A stretch of DNA of 64,000 bases from Bradysia coprophila (taxonomy: Eukaryota > Arthropoda > Insecta > Diptera > Sciaridae). Made by a program: the position numbers and the translations under genes. The DNA lies in contig NW_023503972.1 in the NCBI RefSeq assembly GCF_014529535.1, forward strand, positions 3,348,001 through 3,412,000, in the 5' to 3' direction. Positions 13,604-24,800 of this stretch are shown here, piece after piece (position 1 is the stretch's first letter; every line of letters starts with the position of its first letter). The notes beneath the pieces are model-generated. The model saw only the letters and a list, made by a program, of their open reading frames with translations. It searched no databases and was not told the origin of the DNA.

Positions 13604-14293
13604 GTACATAACACATTTTTCTTCCTTTGCTCGTTGGAAAAACAAATTTTGCAAAAAGCTCTTCATTGCATCTTATCCATACAAAATCGAAAAGACCCTT
13701 TGGGCATCGGCCGAATGCCCATAGGGCCAGGTCAGGCCTGGTGTTTTGTTTCAAACTATTGCTAATAGATCTAATGTATAGGTTTGTTCCATCGCAAGGC
13801 TGTAAACGTTGGGGAGGTCACGCAGATACAGATACGCGGGTGACACACAACAGTTGACGATAAGATGGCGGATGTCAGGTCGAAAACAACCAGCAGTCAT
13901 TCACAAGCAAACATAACAGCAACTTAAACAACGATTGACGGTTGACATTTTGATTGGCTTGGAACAGACCTATTCAGTCTGTTGGCGTCTCTGTCATGAA
14001 TAATTAAAATTTCAAAAATCTGTTACTCCGCCATACGATGCTATAGATCATTTTCGTTATACGGTACTTGTCAACGTAGCCCCACTTAATTTTTCGTCAA
14101 GTAGTCCTTAACCTCAATCAATTGACGTTAACTGCGTTCAATTTACTGATTTTTATATGAAAATCGTTCGTTCAATTCATTCGATAAATTTCGACATGTC
14201 TGACAGTTGGGATCGTGTCTGACGTTTACAAGGTCATGAAAATGATCTATGCGAAAAACTGGAGCAGGAAGTGGTGCATGTAACGCATTTCAA

Positions 14294-14453
14294 CAACGCA
14301 CTCCAAGCAAAAGTGCTTCGATTGACACCTGACAAATAGAGTACTATTTTGTATGAAATTTTATCCCCACCCTTTTTGCAGTTTACAATTTTGTATGAAG
14401 CACTGTCAAGTTTCAGTACTCAATAGGGTACCACTTTTGCTCGAAGTGTGTTG
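14294..14453. mobile_element. 160-bp MITE with 7-bp TSD (CAACRCACT family), copy 1
   Basis: Ends CAACGCACTCCAAGCAAAAGTG and CACTTTTGCTCGAAGTGTGTTG are inverted repeats. An ATTTCAA duplication sits at 14287-14293 and 14454-14460. A partly deleted third copy in tandem appears to follow (about 14456-14600). Same family as 55463-55621. Confidence 0.8.
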
Positions 14454-14713
14454 ATTTCAAGCAAAAGTGATCATAGTTGACAGCTACCAAATAGAGTACT
14501 ATTTTATTGAAATTGTTTTTATATTGTTTTACGGTTGTATGACACACTGTCCAGATTAACTACCCTCAGTACTACTCATCGTTGAAGTGCATTGGTACTT
14601 GTTAAAGAAGCAGCCGAAACACGTTGAATTGACAATGACAATGACACGAAAATATCTTATTTGTATGAACCATATATGAAAGAGTGATATATACGCAAAG
14701 TCGAATATTCGTG

Positions 14714-14848
14714 GGACAAAAAAACCTGTGTTGGTAACACTGATTTTGAGCTACAATCTAGGGGACAATCTAGCGTCATCTAGCGTAGCTTCATTTAACA
14801 AGGAATACTAGCTGAAAATCAGTGTGACCAACTGAGGTTTTTTTGGCC
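14714..14848. mobile_element. 135-bp MITE
   Basis: Inverted ends: GGACAAAAAAACCTGTGTTG and, as complement, GGCCAAAAAAACCTCAGTTG, continuing into a shared GTNACACTGATTTT.AGCTA. Non-coding. Confidence 0.7.
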
Positions 14849-14908
14849 TATGTTTTTCTTCTACATGTCGTATACGGTGTTTAAGTAGAACGAGATGGAA
14901 AATCAACT

Positions 14909-14957
14909 GGGGGTCTGCTGTCATCGATAATACAAAAGAATCTGACAGCAGACCCCC
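14909..14957. repeat. short perfect hairpin
   Basis: GGGGGTCTGCTGTCA and its exact complement are separated by 19 nt. The word GAGATGGAA occurs on both sides (14892-14900 and 14958-14966), suggesting a small insertion. Confidence 0.6.
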
Positions 14958-15341
14958 GAGATGGAACAATAGGTAGTCGTTTCGCCAACTCTATCACTAT
15001 ATATCTCCCATTCATAATATGGTATGAACTTGTCTTTAGAAGTGTGAGAGGTGTCTGATACACTGTCTTTTTAGATTTAAAAAAAACTCACGTACTGGTG
15101 CGTTGCCATCAAGTGAAAGTCTAGAGCTAAGACGTCAAAAAATAAACAAACGATGTGAGTGAACAAAGAACACTGACTGAAATTGAATTAAATTGACAAT
15201 TGTTTGACAAAATTAGTTGCAAGTTCGGCAACAATCTTTTTACTTTTAAATAGCACTTTCCTACAGACATGGGTCATGCTTTCTATGTATGAGCTAAAAC
15301 CAATGAATGTACAAACCAGGTATGGTCTGTCCGCACAAGCC

Positions 15342-15429
15342 GGAGGAAATAGCGATTTCATACAAACAAACTCACCTTTCAATGAAAATCATGGGGTGAG
15401 TTTCTTTATATGAAATTGCTATTTCCTCC
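15342..15429. mobile_element. 88-bp foldback/MITE hairpin
   Basis: 35-bp arms (GGAGGAAATAGCGATTTCAT and on to CTCACC) match with about four mismatches. No coding. Confidence 0.65.
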
Positions 15430-15897
15430 ACTCCATACAAATTTTGACATTAGACCATCATGGCCCTACGTTAGTGAAGGGCCGTGACGCAAGTCCGTTC
15501 ACACTGAAAAATTTGAAAAAAAAAAAAATTCCGCAGGACTGAGGAACATATATACACGAACTTTTTGACTTTTCCCCCTTTGCTCCTACTACCCCCAAAG
15601 TATTTTATTCGTAATCAGGGCGTCCATACGAGTTCAACGAGCTATCACACGCCTCAAAAGGTTAAAATTTGGCCGAGATATTAAATTTCAAAACTTGGAA
15701 ATTTGCAGAAATTTGTATGAAGAAATTCATTTTCATACATTTTGAAATTGATGAATTTTACCAACCTTTGTTACTTTGTCACTCTGTTACGGCGAAACTT
15801 TTTAATTTACCGGTGAATTTGGCTGAAATTTTCAGGGTATGTTAAGGACGTAATTCTAAGAAACTAATTTGAAGGAATTTTCTTAAAAGCTTATAAT

Positions 15898-16200
15898 TTC
15901 GGAGCTATGAGCGTTTTGAGCCATTGAGCTATATGACCCATAACTCAGAAAATATAAAAGATAGAAAGTTCGTTTAAAAGACAAATTTATAGAGTTTCAG
16001 ATTTCATGGTTTTCCTAAAAAGTCGTCTATTTGGGAGCTATGAGCGTTTTTAGTGCGAGCTATGTCAGCCATAACTCGGAAAATACGGCAGATGGAAACC
16101 TCGTGTAAAAGACAAAGTTATAGAGTTTTAGATTCTAGTCGATACGTGTTTCATGGTTTCACTAAAAAGTCGTCTATTTGGGAGCCTTGAGCGTTTTAAG
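15898..16200 (+). repeat. tandem repeat of about 148 bp, two-plus copies
   Basis: The words GGAGC.ATGAGCGTTTT, GCCATAACTC.GAAAATA, AAAAGACAAA.TTATAGAGTTT and AAAAAGTCGTCTATTTGGGAG recur in the same order. One unit runs at about 16020-16167, a more diverged one before it and a partial one after it. Confidence 0.7.
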
Positions 16201-16203
16201 CGC

Positions 16204-16340
16204 GTCAATTTTTCGATTTTTGTCAAATTTTCGATTTTTATCAAAGTTTTGATTTTCGTCAAATTTTCAAATTCCGTCAAAATTTTCGAATTTCGTCAAA
16301 TTTTTTATTTTCGTCAAATTTTCGATTTTCGTCAAATGAA
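16204..16340 (+). repeat. 17-18 bp minisatellite (TTTTCGATTTTCGTCAAA)
   Basis: About eight imperfect copies of a unit like CAAATTTTCGATTTTCGT. It creates an open frame through simple repetition and is not evidence of a gene. Confidence 0.75.
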
Positions 16341-16471
16341 AGCTGGAAGATTCAGATCAAAGAGAAAGTTATACAGTTTTGTAAGAAGAATATTTTCGTT
16401 CAAACTGCACAATATGATTGTCTATTATCTGCGACCAAATTATAAAAAATCACAACTTACAAAAGAGCTGA

Positions 16472-17007
16472 TATCGCCCAAAACCATTTACAGTGGAGGT
16501 GTGACGCAAGTCCTGTTATCCACTTACAAAAGAACTGATATCGGTGTAGGTGACGCTTACAGATTCGACACGCAAAAAGGTATACGTCACAAATGGCAGC
16601 TGATGAGGAAAGTACGCGAAAGGCTTATCAACAAAAATCTTACCAGAAAAATTTTAGGAAGAAAATTATAATAAAAAAGTTTGCGTCACAAGGGGCAGAT
16701 GATTCGGCTTTCTTCCGTTTGAATTCCATTTTTTAAAGGAATGTATTTCACAATTTTAAAAATTTTCCTTCCTCAACATCTGCCCCTTGTGACGCAAACT
16801 TTTTTATTATAATTTTCTTCCTAAAATTTTTCTGGTAAGATTTTTGTTGATAAGTCTTTTGCGTACTTTCCTCATCAGCTGCCATTTGTGACGTATACCT
16901 TTTTGCGTGTCGAATCTGCAAGCGTCACCTAACACCGATATCAGTTCTTTTGTAAGTGAATAACAGGACTTGCGTCACACCTCCACTGTAAGTGGTTTTG
17001 GGCGATA
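16472..17007. repeat. long inverted repeat, 230-bp arms, 75-nt loop
   Basis: Left arm 16472-16701 and right arm 16777-17007 are near-perfect reverse complements (only a handful of mismatches). Both carry GTGACGCAAGTCCTGTTA, TATACGTCACAAATGGCAGC and TTGCGTCACAAGGGGCAG words. A 172-codon open frame runs through the left arm but is composed of repeat and has no recognisable domain. A related GTGACGCAAGTCC word occurs at 15485, so a larger element may be involved. Confidence 0.88.
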
Positions 17008-17010
17008 CCT

Positions 17011-18834
17011 ATAGAGTATACTTTCATTGGTTAAAACAACTTATGAAAGTATTAATGCTAGAAGCAGTGCTATGGCGTTTATCACTTTTAAATTATGATG
17101 AAAGAAACTGCAGCAGATATGATTAGGAAGTAGAAAATTATTATGAGACAGAGAGTTCTTCGTTCTCATTACCATTCATGGCTAATGAATTGAGTTTCTT
17201 GCTCCAGGTAGTTTTGGAACCCCATTAGCTGCTGCAGGCGCATACGGCTGAGAAACAATTTGCATATGTATACCTTACTGCGGCTACATCCCATTTGTCA
17301 CCGAATATGTTCCTTTTCATTGGCATTGCCTTTCAATTATTTCACAAAGTTTTACGACTACTTAAGCCTTTACTGAAAACTGAATGTGTCACCTCACCAT
17401 TTTATCAATGGTTTTCTTTATGATTGAGGTGTTTAGCAATAAGCAACGAACATTCGTTTTCTGCATAAAATTTGACCTGTGACATGCCTTTATAAATAGC
17501 ATGAAACAAACAGCTATCCTTCCTTAATAGACACAGCTGAAATGTGTACGAAATGAACATGGACATCTGATAAATAATTCTGAATGAAGAACTCGCTGAA
17601 CGGTTAACATTAATATCATTGTTAAAATGGCAACCTGGTTATGAAAGCCACATGTATTGACATTGATCAATGTTTTTGTAACAAGAGATTGTAACAAAGA
17701 AACAACAACAAAAGTTTTCTAGTTCCGAATCAGTTACTGTAACATTAGAATTACTTTACTACAATTAAATAATCACAAATGGTTATCGCTGTGTTGGTGA
17801 GGAGATTGTATTACAATCGTAAATCTTATGTATGCATGGGTTGTGTGAATGTATGTGCCTGTCGTATCATAAGAAAATGTAAAGAAGCAAAACAAAAACA
17901 ACAAAACCAAAACACAGCTGCTAGAGAATATATATTGTATACACCAAAAAATGCATTCACGTACTTCATGATTAGTTCGATAACAGAGACATTTTGTTGT
18001 TCCTCTCTTACTCACTGTACGTATGCCCTTTCTCCAGACCAAATCGTTTGGCTCCATCTCTTTCTCTCTGTTTTCAATTGAACATATGATTTTGAGTTGA
18101 AAAAAAAAGTATGAAAAGGAAAACGGTTCGGAAGAGATAAAATGCACGTAAAATATGAAATGGTTCTCGTTCTGTTTCGTTCCCGCACCAGGGACTGAAT
18201 GAAATTTACGTCGTATATTTTACATCTTCTTTGCTGCGTAGTTCATTTGATAGAAAAGTCTCTAATTCGTTGGACATAAAGTCAGTTTTTGTGCGCTCCC
18301 ATCAACATAAAAAAAATATTGGAAAAAAAGAGGAATCTGTGCCAGAAAAGTTTAAATTAGGAACTGAAATTGAATGAAATTCGGGAAATAGTTTTGATCG
18401 CAAAGTGTCGTTCGAATTGACGTACATAGTTTAGTGCAGAAACGGCTACATTTTATTGAACAAAATCAGTAGGCCCTACCTTCATCATACGTCTTGAACA
18501 GTTCCAATCTAAAACACATTCGTTTATATCGTCACTGTATATGGAAAAAAATTCCTTTGTTCGTTTCTTTCATTTGATACTCAACATACACCACAACTGC
18601 AAACGTAGTCGTGGTCGGACATATTAATATTTCAGTTTAAACAAGAACTTTATTTTCGATTTTATTTCTCTGCTCCTCGGGTCAGTTTATTTTATTATTG
18701 TTGTTCGATGATTGCGATTTTGTTCGAGTGAAAAACCGTTTTGAGGATAACCAAGGAGAGACTGTTCCGTTTTCAACGTATCAAATTTACGTTCATTGAA
18801 TTTTTCCCGACAAAAGATACACACAAAATTAGAA
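17011..18834. other. region upstream of ZFTRAF1, no separate gene seen
   Basis: Contains the presumptive promoter and 5' UTR of the ZFTRAF1 gene (start codon 18835). The 124-codon minus-strand frame at 17773-18147 is low-complexity (Phe/Ser-rich, from T-rich DNA) and unsupported. No clear TATA/initiator pair was identified. Confidence 0.4.
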
Positions 18835-21800
18835 ATGGCTGATTCTATCGTCGAATCGGGCAGCAGTTCGGTGTCGATACAAGCACCAACCGTTTCGGGA
18901 ATCAATCCCATACCGATTATTGCGGCTGAAATCATTCAAATGGATACTAGCAATCCACCGCCACGCCCTCCGCCGGACAATGCTAGTCCGGAACCGGAGC
19001 TAAAGCGGAGAAAAATCGAATCAGCTGTAGCCAGTACGTCTGGTATTAACGAAAAGCTAGAGCTGCGATTAGGTGGAATATTATGTTGTGCGGTGTGTTT
19101 GGACCTTCCAAAAACGGCTATGTATCAGGTAGGAATAAGTTGACATTTTTCTGCATTTTTTTTCCTTTTTTTTAAAAATTTTTTGATTTATTTTTTTGGT
19201 TGATTATTGTTTTGTCGTGTAATTTTTGGGTCAAATTTTTGTTTTGTTTTTTTGGCAAATTTTCAAAAAAAGAAAGAAAAATTTTCGTTTTATTATCTCA
19301 TCGGAACGTACAATATTTATAAAGCGAAAAAAAAGACTGAAACCAACGCCCTTCAAATTAGTGTTTTCCTCAACATTTTTTTTTATCTCAAATTTTATTT
19401 TACTTTGTCCTTGCATGGCAATGCCACATTATTACATAACAATTTGTTGTTATACACGAAAATGTTTTTTTTTTAAATATTTTTTATTTGTATTGGAAGG
19501 TATGAACAGATGATTTTTGTTTTGGTTTTAAATTTAAAAATAAAATTCAAGAAACGAGAACACAGTCTGTTCAAATTATTTATTCAGTGATAGGTCTTGT
19601 GACGCGTACGAGTTAAGCATACGTACGGCGTTTATTAGATTTACACAATCAGTCGATCTTAGATTATTTTTCATATATAGATTTGAAGCTTAACATAGTA
19701 AAGTGGCACAATGGTCGAAACAAAATTCATTGTTCCACTAACCGACTGCCTGACTTTGTTTCGTAAGATCAGAAAGCGATTATATTTGAATACCACATTC
19801 TGCAAGCAATCGGAATTGATGAAGTAATTTGGTATCAATGTAGCATGTAAATGGAAAAAATGCGTTTAAGGGCTCATACAGTCAGAGACAAAGAAATTTC
19901 AGCATGAATTTGCTTCAACTGTTTTTTAACTGATCCACACATCCAATCGAATCCGTTTAAATACTGTTGAAGCTGCTACAGAAACGCTCGTGGTGTATGT
20001 GTGGATCAGCTGACAAACAGCTAAAGCAAGTTCATGCTGAAATTTCACTGTCTCTGACTGTAACATTTGGGAATTTGATTTTTATGAATTTACTGATATG
20101 TACGCATCAGTTCCTCTTGGGGCCACAGTAAACCTATGCCGTACTATCCAATACGAAATCCAACTTTATTTTTTGAGAGCTACCAGTCAGCACATCTTGT
20201 CCAAAGCTGTGCCAAAAAGCTATTCGTTCCAAACGAAAGATTAGACTTAAACGTAAACGCACATTTTTATAGAACGGTTTGCCGAGCCAATTTCTCAAAT
20301 TGTCTGGTACGACAAGCTCCACAATAAAAAGTTTCGTTTTGAATTTTGTTGATCATTCGGGACGAATTATTTTTGTTTTGACAATAGTTTGGATGATGTC
20401 CTGCAATGTATAGTCTGCATTAGGTCTACTCTTATTGGGGTCCTCCTCTAGTAGGATAAAAATCTGGTAGTGTGATAACATGGGCTAGGTTTCAAATGAA
20501 CGAATCTTATGCACATCGAGTCTTAAATAAAATGCTTGCGAAGCCAATAAGTTAGAAAAGGCTGGGATGGGGCAATTGGTTAGGATATCGCCTAGATGCT
20601 TACTAGATTTCCAAGAAAAATCCCTTGGCATTAAACAAACGAATCGTCTTTGAAGTAAGCTCAAAAGCACAGGAGAAATATTGCTTTGATGGGACCGACA
20701 ATTATGCTGCTTTTTCCATTGTTTTTCATTCCATAATTGCCACAGACTACAGCAGAAAACGCACGGGAATTGATCCGTTATTTACCTTAAAGAATGAAGC
20801 AACACAATTGTCGATTCTATCAAATCAAAGTTGATCGTGTGTTTTCGGCTTAAGATGCACTAACAACCAAATTTCCAGTTCTTAAGAAATGGTTCCCGAA
20901 AATTTCGATTATAACATTCTCCACTGGAGGTTTAAATTCATATCATGGAAAGGCCGCATTATTTACATTATTTGCAACCACTTAAAGTAGACCAAAATTA
21001 CAATGCTAATCGAACGAAATTTGCATTTTAACAACGGTCGTACGAACGGTTGCAAATAACTTTGGCGTTGGCTTTTTATTACACAATATAAACAAGTCGT
21101 GTTTGTGTTCCACATTTTTTTCATTGTTCCGGTTTTTAGTTCACATACTACCGAACCGAATGCGTATTACGTTATACAGTTTTAACCCTACACTATTATG
21201 ATAAAGATTGCCACCGAATTTTCTATTATTTGCGCATAGAATATTTTTTCTTGTAAATTCGAATCCGAGTGGCTTTTCACCATTCGCTCTCTGGTTGTGT
21301 TTTGGTAATGGTACTGTGTACATTTCTACTTTGCACAATACGCACATCATGAAAATTTCATTTAAATAAAAAGCAACAACAACACCAAATAACTTCTTCC
21401 ATGCTAAATAAAATGTTGCCATCAACAAACAAAGAAACGTTTCACCATTGCGCCAGTGCATTCTATCGATTTTTTTTCTTCACCAAATTTCGGTTTTTTT
21501 TTGGGTTCGTTTGTTTTGGTCATGTGCATGTCATGTGGGTCTGGGCACAGAAGAGATACTTTTGTTTACATTATAAACTGTGCTCATGTCTGCTTGGGGA
21601 ATTCCATTGATGGGAGAGAAGAAGACAACAAATCGACAGATTATGAAATTTACGGAATTTTTTGTTCATTTCAAATTTCGGTAGTTGTAAACAATATGGA
21701 AAATGTGGATGGGTGTGGATCGGTTGAAAGTAACATTATAGCCGAATAGAGTGTGACTTAGATTTTCGAAATGATGTCAGAATATTTAAGTTATCGTGAA

Positions 21801-24800
21801 CATTGAAATTCAAACACAGAGTTCATGGCTGAACATCTGCTTTTAGAGAAAAAAAATTCTTAAGTTTTCTTTGGGGTGACGTTAGCAACACAATTTCCGT
21901 AGTTTTTTTATTTCGTGACTCTAAATATAATAAAGTCAAGTGGTGGCCGACTGTGTCAGTCTATGTATTGGTAAATTATTCTGCCTTAAACATAGAATGT
22001 TCCAGTTCGAACAGCTACCACGGTTTTCGAAAACTTAGCACAGTTTTCGAACATTTAGCACAGTTTTCGAACAGTTAGAATAGTTATCGAATATTTACCA
22101 CAGTTTTCTAACAGTTGAGGCCGCAGACCAAAATTGAGTTATAAAAAACTGGAACACTCTACCTTGGATTACGTTGGATCTAAATTAACAAGCAATTTAT
22201 GAACATTATTTCGAATAAAATCAATTTTTATTGGGGTTTCCACCCAACCACTCTTGCTCCTTTAGTACGTTTTTTCAAAGATTTAGGAACTATTTGTTTC
22301 AAACGATAGCTGCACAGAAAATTCGGAGCTCAGATGGAATCATAAGCTGGACATCAGAGTTTGAAGAACTTCTTCTTTAATTATTTCAACCTTCACCACA
22401 TCTTCTTCCAAGTAGTAAAAATTCAATTTTCGAAACGATTTTTCTATTTTGTAAATAAGGCAGACGAAGCAAAAATTCCTATTTTCTTATTAAATACGAA
22501 ACCGCGCCATCCAATAATAAAATAAATAATCGCCCAATGTAATACACGCAAATTCAGCAAATACCGTGACAGAAACTAATAAATTGAAACGAAAATGTAG
22601 CTCGGATAAATATCACGAATTTTCTACCAGAAATTAGGTTGAATGGAATGTTGAAATTGATGTCGGACCGACTTTGGGTATTACTTTCGATAGAACGTTT
22701 GGGTTTACATTCAATCATTCAAATTTATCACCACCATCCAGTCTCAATGATTTTTATTCAAATTTGTCACGTAAAAAGTAAATAACAAAATTGAAGTCAA
22801 ATTGGTATTGACTCAATTTTCCGAGGGGTAAACCACTATTTTGTGATTAACATGGTTAATCAGTTAATCTGTTAATCAGAAACATAAGTTTTGTGAATCC
22901 AAACGGTTAATCGGTGATTAACATTGATTAACCGCTATATTTCACGTTTATTTGTAGTTTTGCGACGATTCCCCCGGTCAAATGCTGGTTAATCAGCAAT
23001 TCGTCATCATGTTAATCACTGGTTAATCATGTTAATCATGTTAATCACGTCAAAAAATAGAGTGGTTTACCCCTCGCAATTTTCCATATGAAAAACGGTT
23101 AAACTCTTCGATTTCACTTTTCGATCTTAACATTTTAGAAACTGGAAGTTTATTTCAACAAAATCTGTTACTTCACAATCCTGGTACTAAATCTTTTACT
23201 TCAATTTTTTGTATCATACTTATATCGCTAGTTCAGGGTTTATTTGTCACAGACTAGAGATGGATCAAATGTTAAACATTAAATGTACGATAAACAAAAT
23301 TCAGGCGGAAGGTGTCGATAGGTTTGACATTTTTCAGATTTTCCACGAACATTACGATCCAACATTGACACAAAACTACTTACTTACGGTCGAAATTTGA
23401 TTTCTAAAAGAAACTTTTCTGGGGACATTATTTAAGACTGAGACCAAGTCTTATTTCGTCGAAATGATCACGGCTCATAAAAATGTCCTTCGAAAAATCT
23501 GCTAACAAACAATCCTTTACTAGAGAGAAATATTAACAGATGGCGTTGTGAGACCATTGCATCACCACCTGTTATTATTTCCATGAGTCGATATTCTAAA
23601 AAAAAAAAAGATTTCACAAACGTTTTGTAAAATACTTTGTGATTAGAATAGTTGAATTGACATCTATGTGAAAGATCTGTCGAAATTTATTTTAGTTCTT
23701 TAATGTAATGAGTAATGGGGGGGTGTAGACTTAAAACCATTTTACTTTAATCAGTTTTGTCTCGTTGGGATAATTATTGGAAATATTGCTTCCTGTGTCA
23801 TTTTTTCTGATTCAATACACAAGAAACCATATTCCAATCATTTGTCCTAATGAAACGTGAGGTGTTTTGCTCAACATGGGGAGGCAAAGTGAAATTTTAC
23901 CTTACATTGTTGAGTAATTAATGGATTACGTAACTGTTTAGACATTTTTGTTTTGACAAGTGAGATATTCCTTTAGTCAAAATAGCCATGTGCAAACAAT
24001 TACATAAGTTAATTGACTCGCGACGCCCCGTGGAAATGTAGATTGCCGGAAATGTTATCAATTTTCGGAAATGTGTCCGGTAATGAATCATTTTCGTGAG
24101 GTGCGTCGAGTAAATTTATTTTTATCGATTAGTTGATTGAATTTTTCATTATTTTTTTTTGTAGAATTATTATTTTCGATTGGTTGGATTTTTTTAAAAA
24201 GAAAATGTGTATCGAAGAAGAAAAAGAAATTTGTTCATTTTCACTATAAATTCTTAATAAGAGAATAACAGAATGACAACCAAATCATTGCCTAAACATT
24301 GATTCTTGCATTGTTTTAATGAATGAAGTTTTTCGTTTAAAAAAAATAATTTAAAAAAAAGGAAACGAGAAAATCATGAAGAAAAAATTAATTTAAAAGA
24401 AAAAAGAAACAAAATTCGATAAGAAAGAGAAGAAGAAAAAAAAACTGAAATGAAAATAGAAAATATTTACCATTAATATACCGAGACTTGTAAAATATAA
24501 AAACCAAAGAAAGAAAGTCTTAAATAAACATTCAATTCAACCAAAAAAAATGGCTCCTTTTCATTTGTTCATTATATAAGCACGATCAACTCTAATACTG
24601 GACCCAGCCATCGTTGGAAATATGTTTTTTTTTATATTTCAAAGTAGACCGAAATTTAATTTTAATTTTTGATATCATTGGCTCTATTATTCAATTAGAA
24701 CGCAAAACCAACGTAAAATGAACTGTTATACATCAGCAGTGAGTGGATGTAACAGACAGTTGCTTTCTGATGTGGTATATTGCATTGAATGACCCGTCCA

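Larger units (their letters stand above)
10862..14293. other. intergenic, repeats only
   Basis: No convincing gene on either strand. Holds two copies of the TTTTACTTCA dispersed repeat (11727-11822 and 13433-13603), a T/A-rich block near 11500-11620 built of TTTTCCC/GGGAAAA words, and pyrimidine-rich DNA at 12850-13000. Longest open frames (about 100 codons near 12.8-13.2 kb, minus) are low-complexity and unconvincing. Confidence 0.45.

Noticed and set aside
13690..13830. Possible rRNA- or tRNA-like GC-richer patch
   Set aside because: No cloverleaf or conserved rRNA word could be found; part of it (AAGGCTGTA..GGGGAGGTCAC) recurs at 49797 as a repeat.
16153..16671. 172-codon plus-strand open frame
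   Set aside because: Made of a minisatellite and one arm of the long hairpin; no domain, no splice context.
17773..18147. 124-codon minus-strand frame upstream of ZFTRAF1
   Set aside because: Low-complexity Phe/Ser-rich sequence from T-rich DNA; more likely part of the ZFTRAF1 promoter region.
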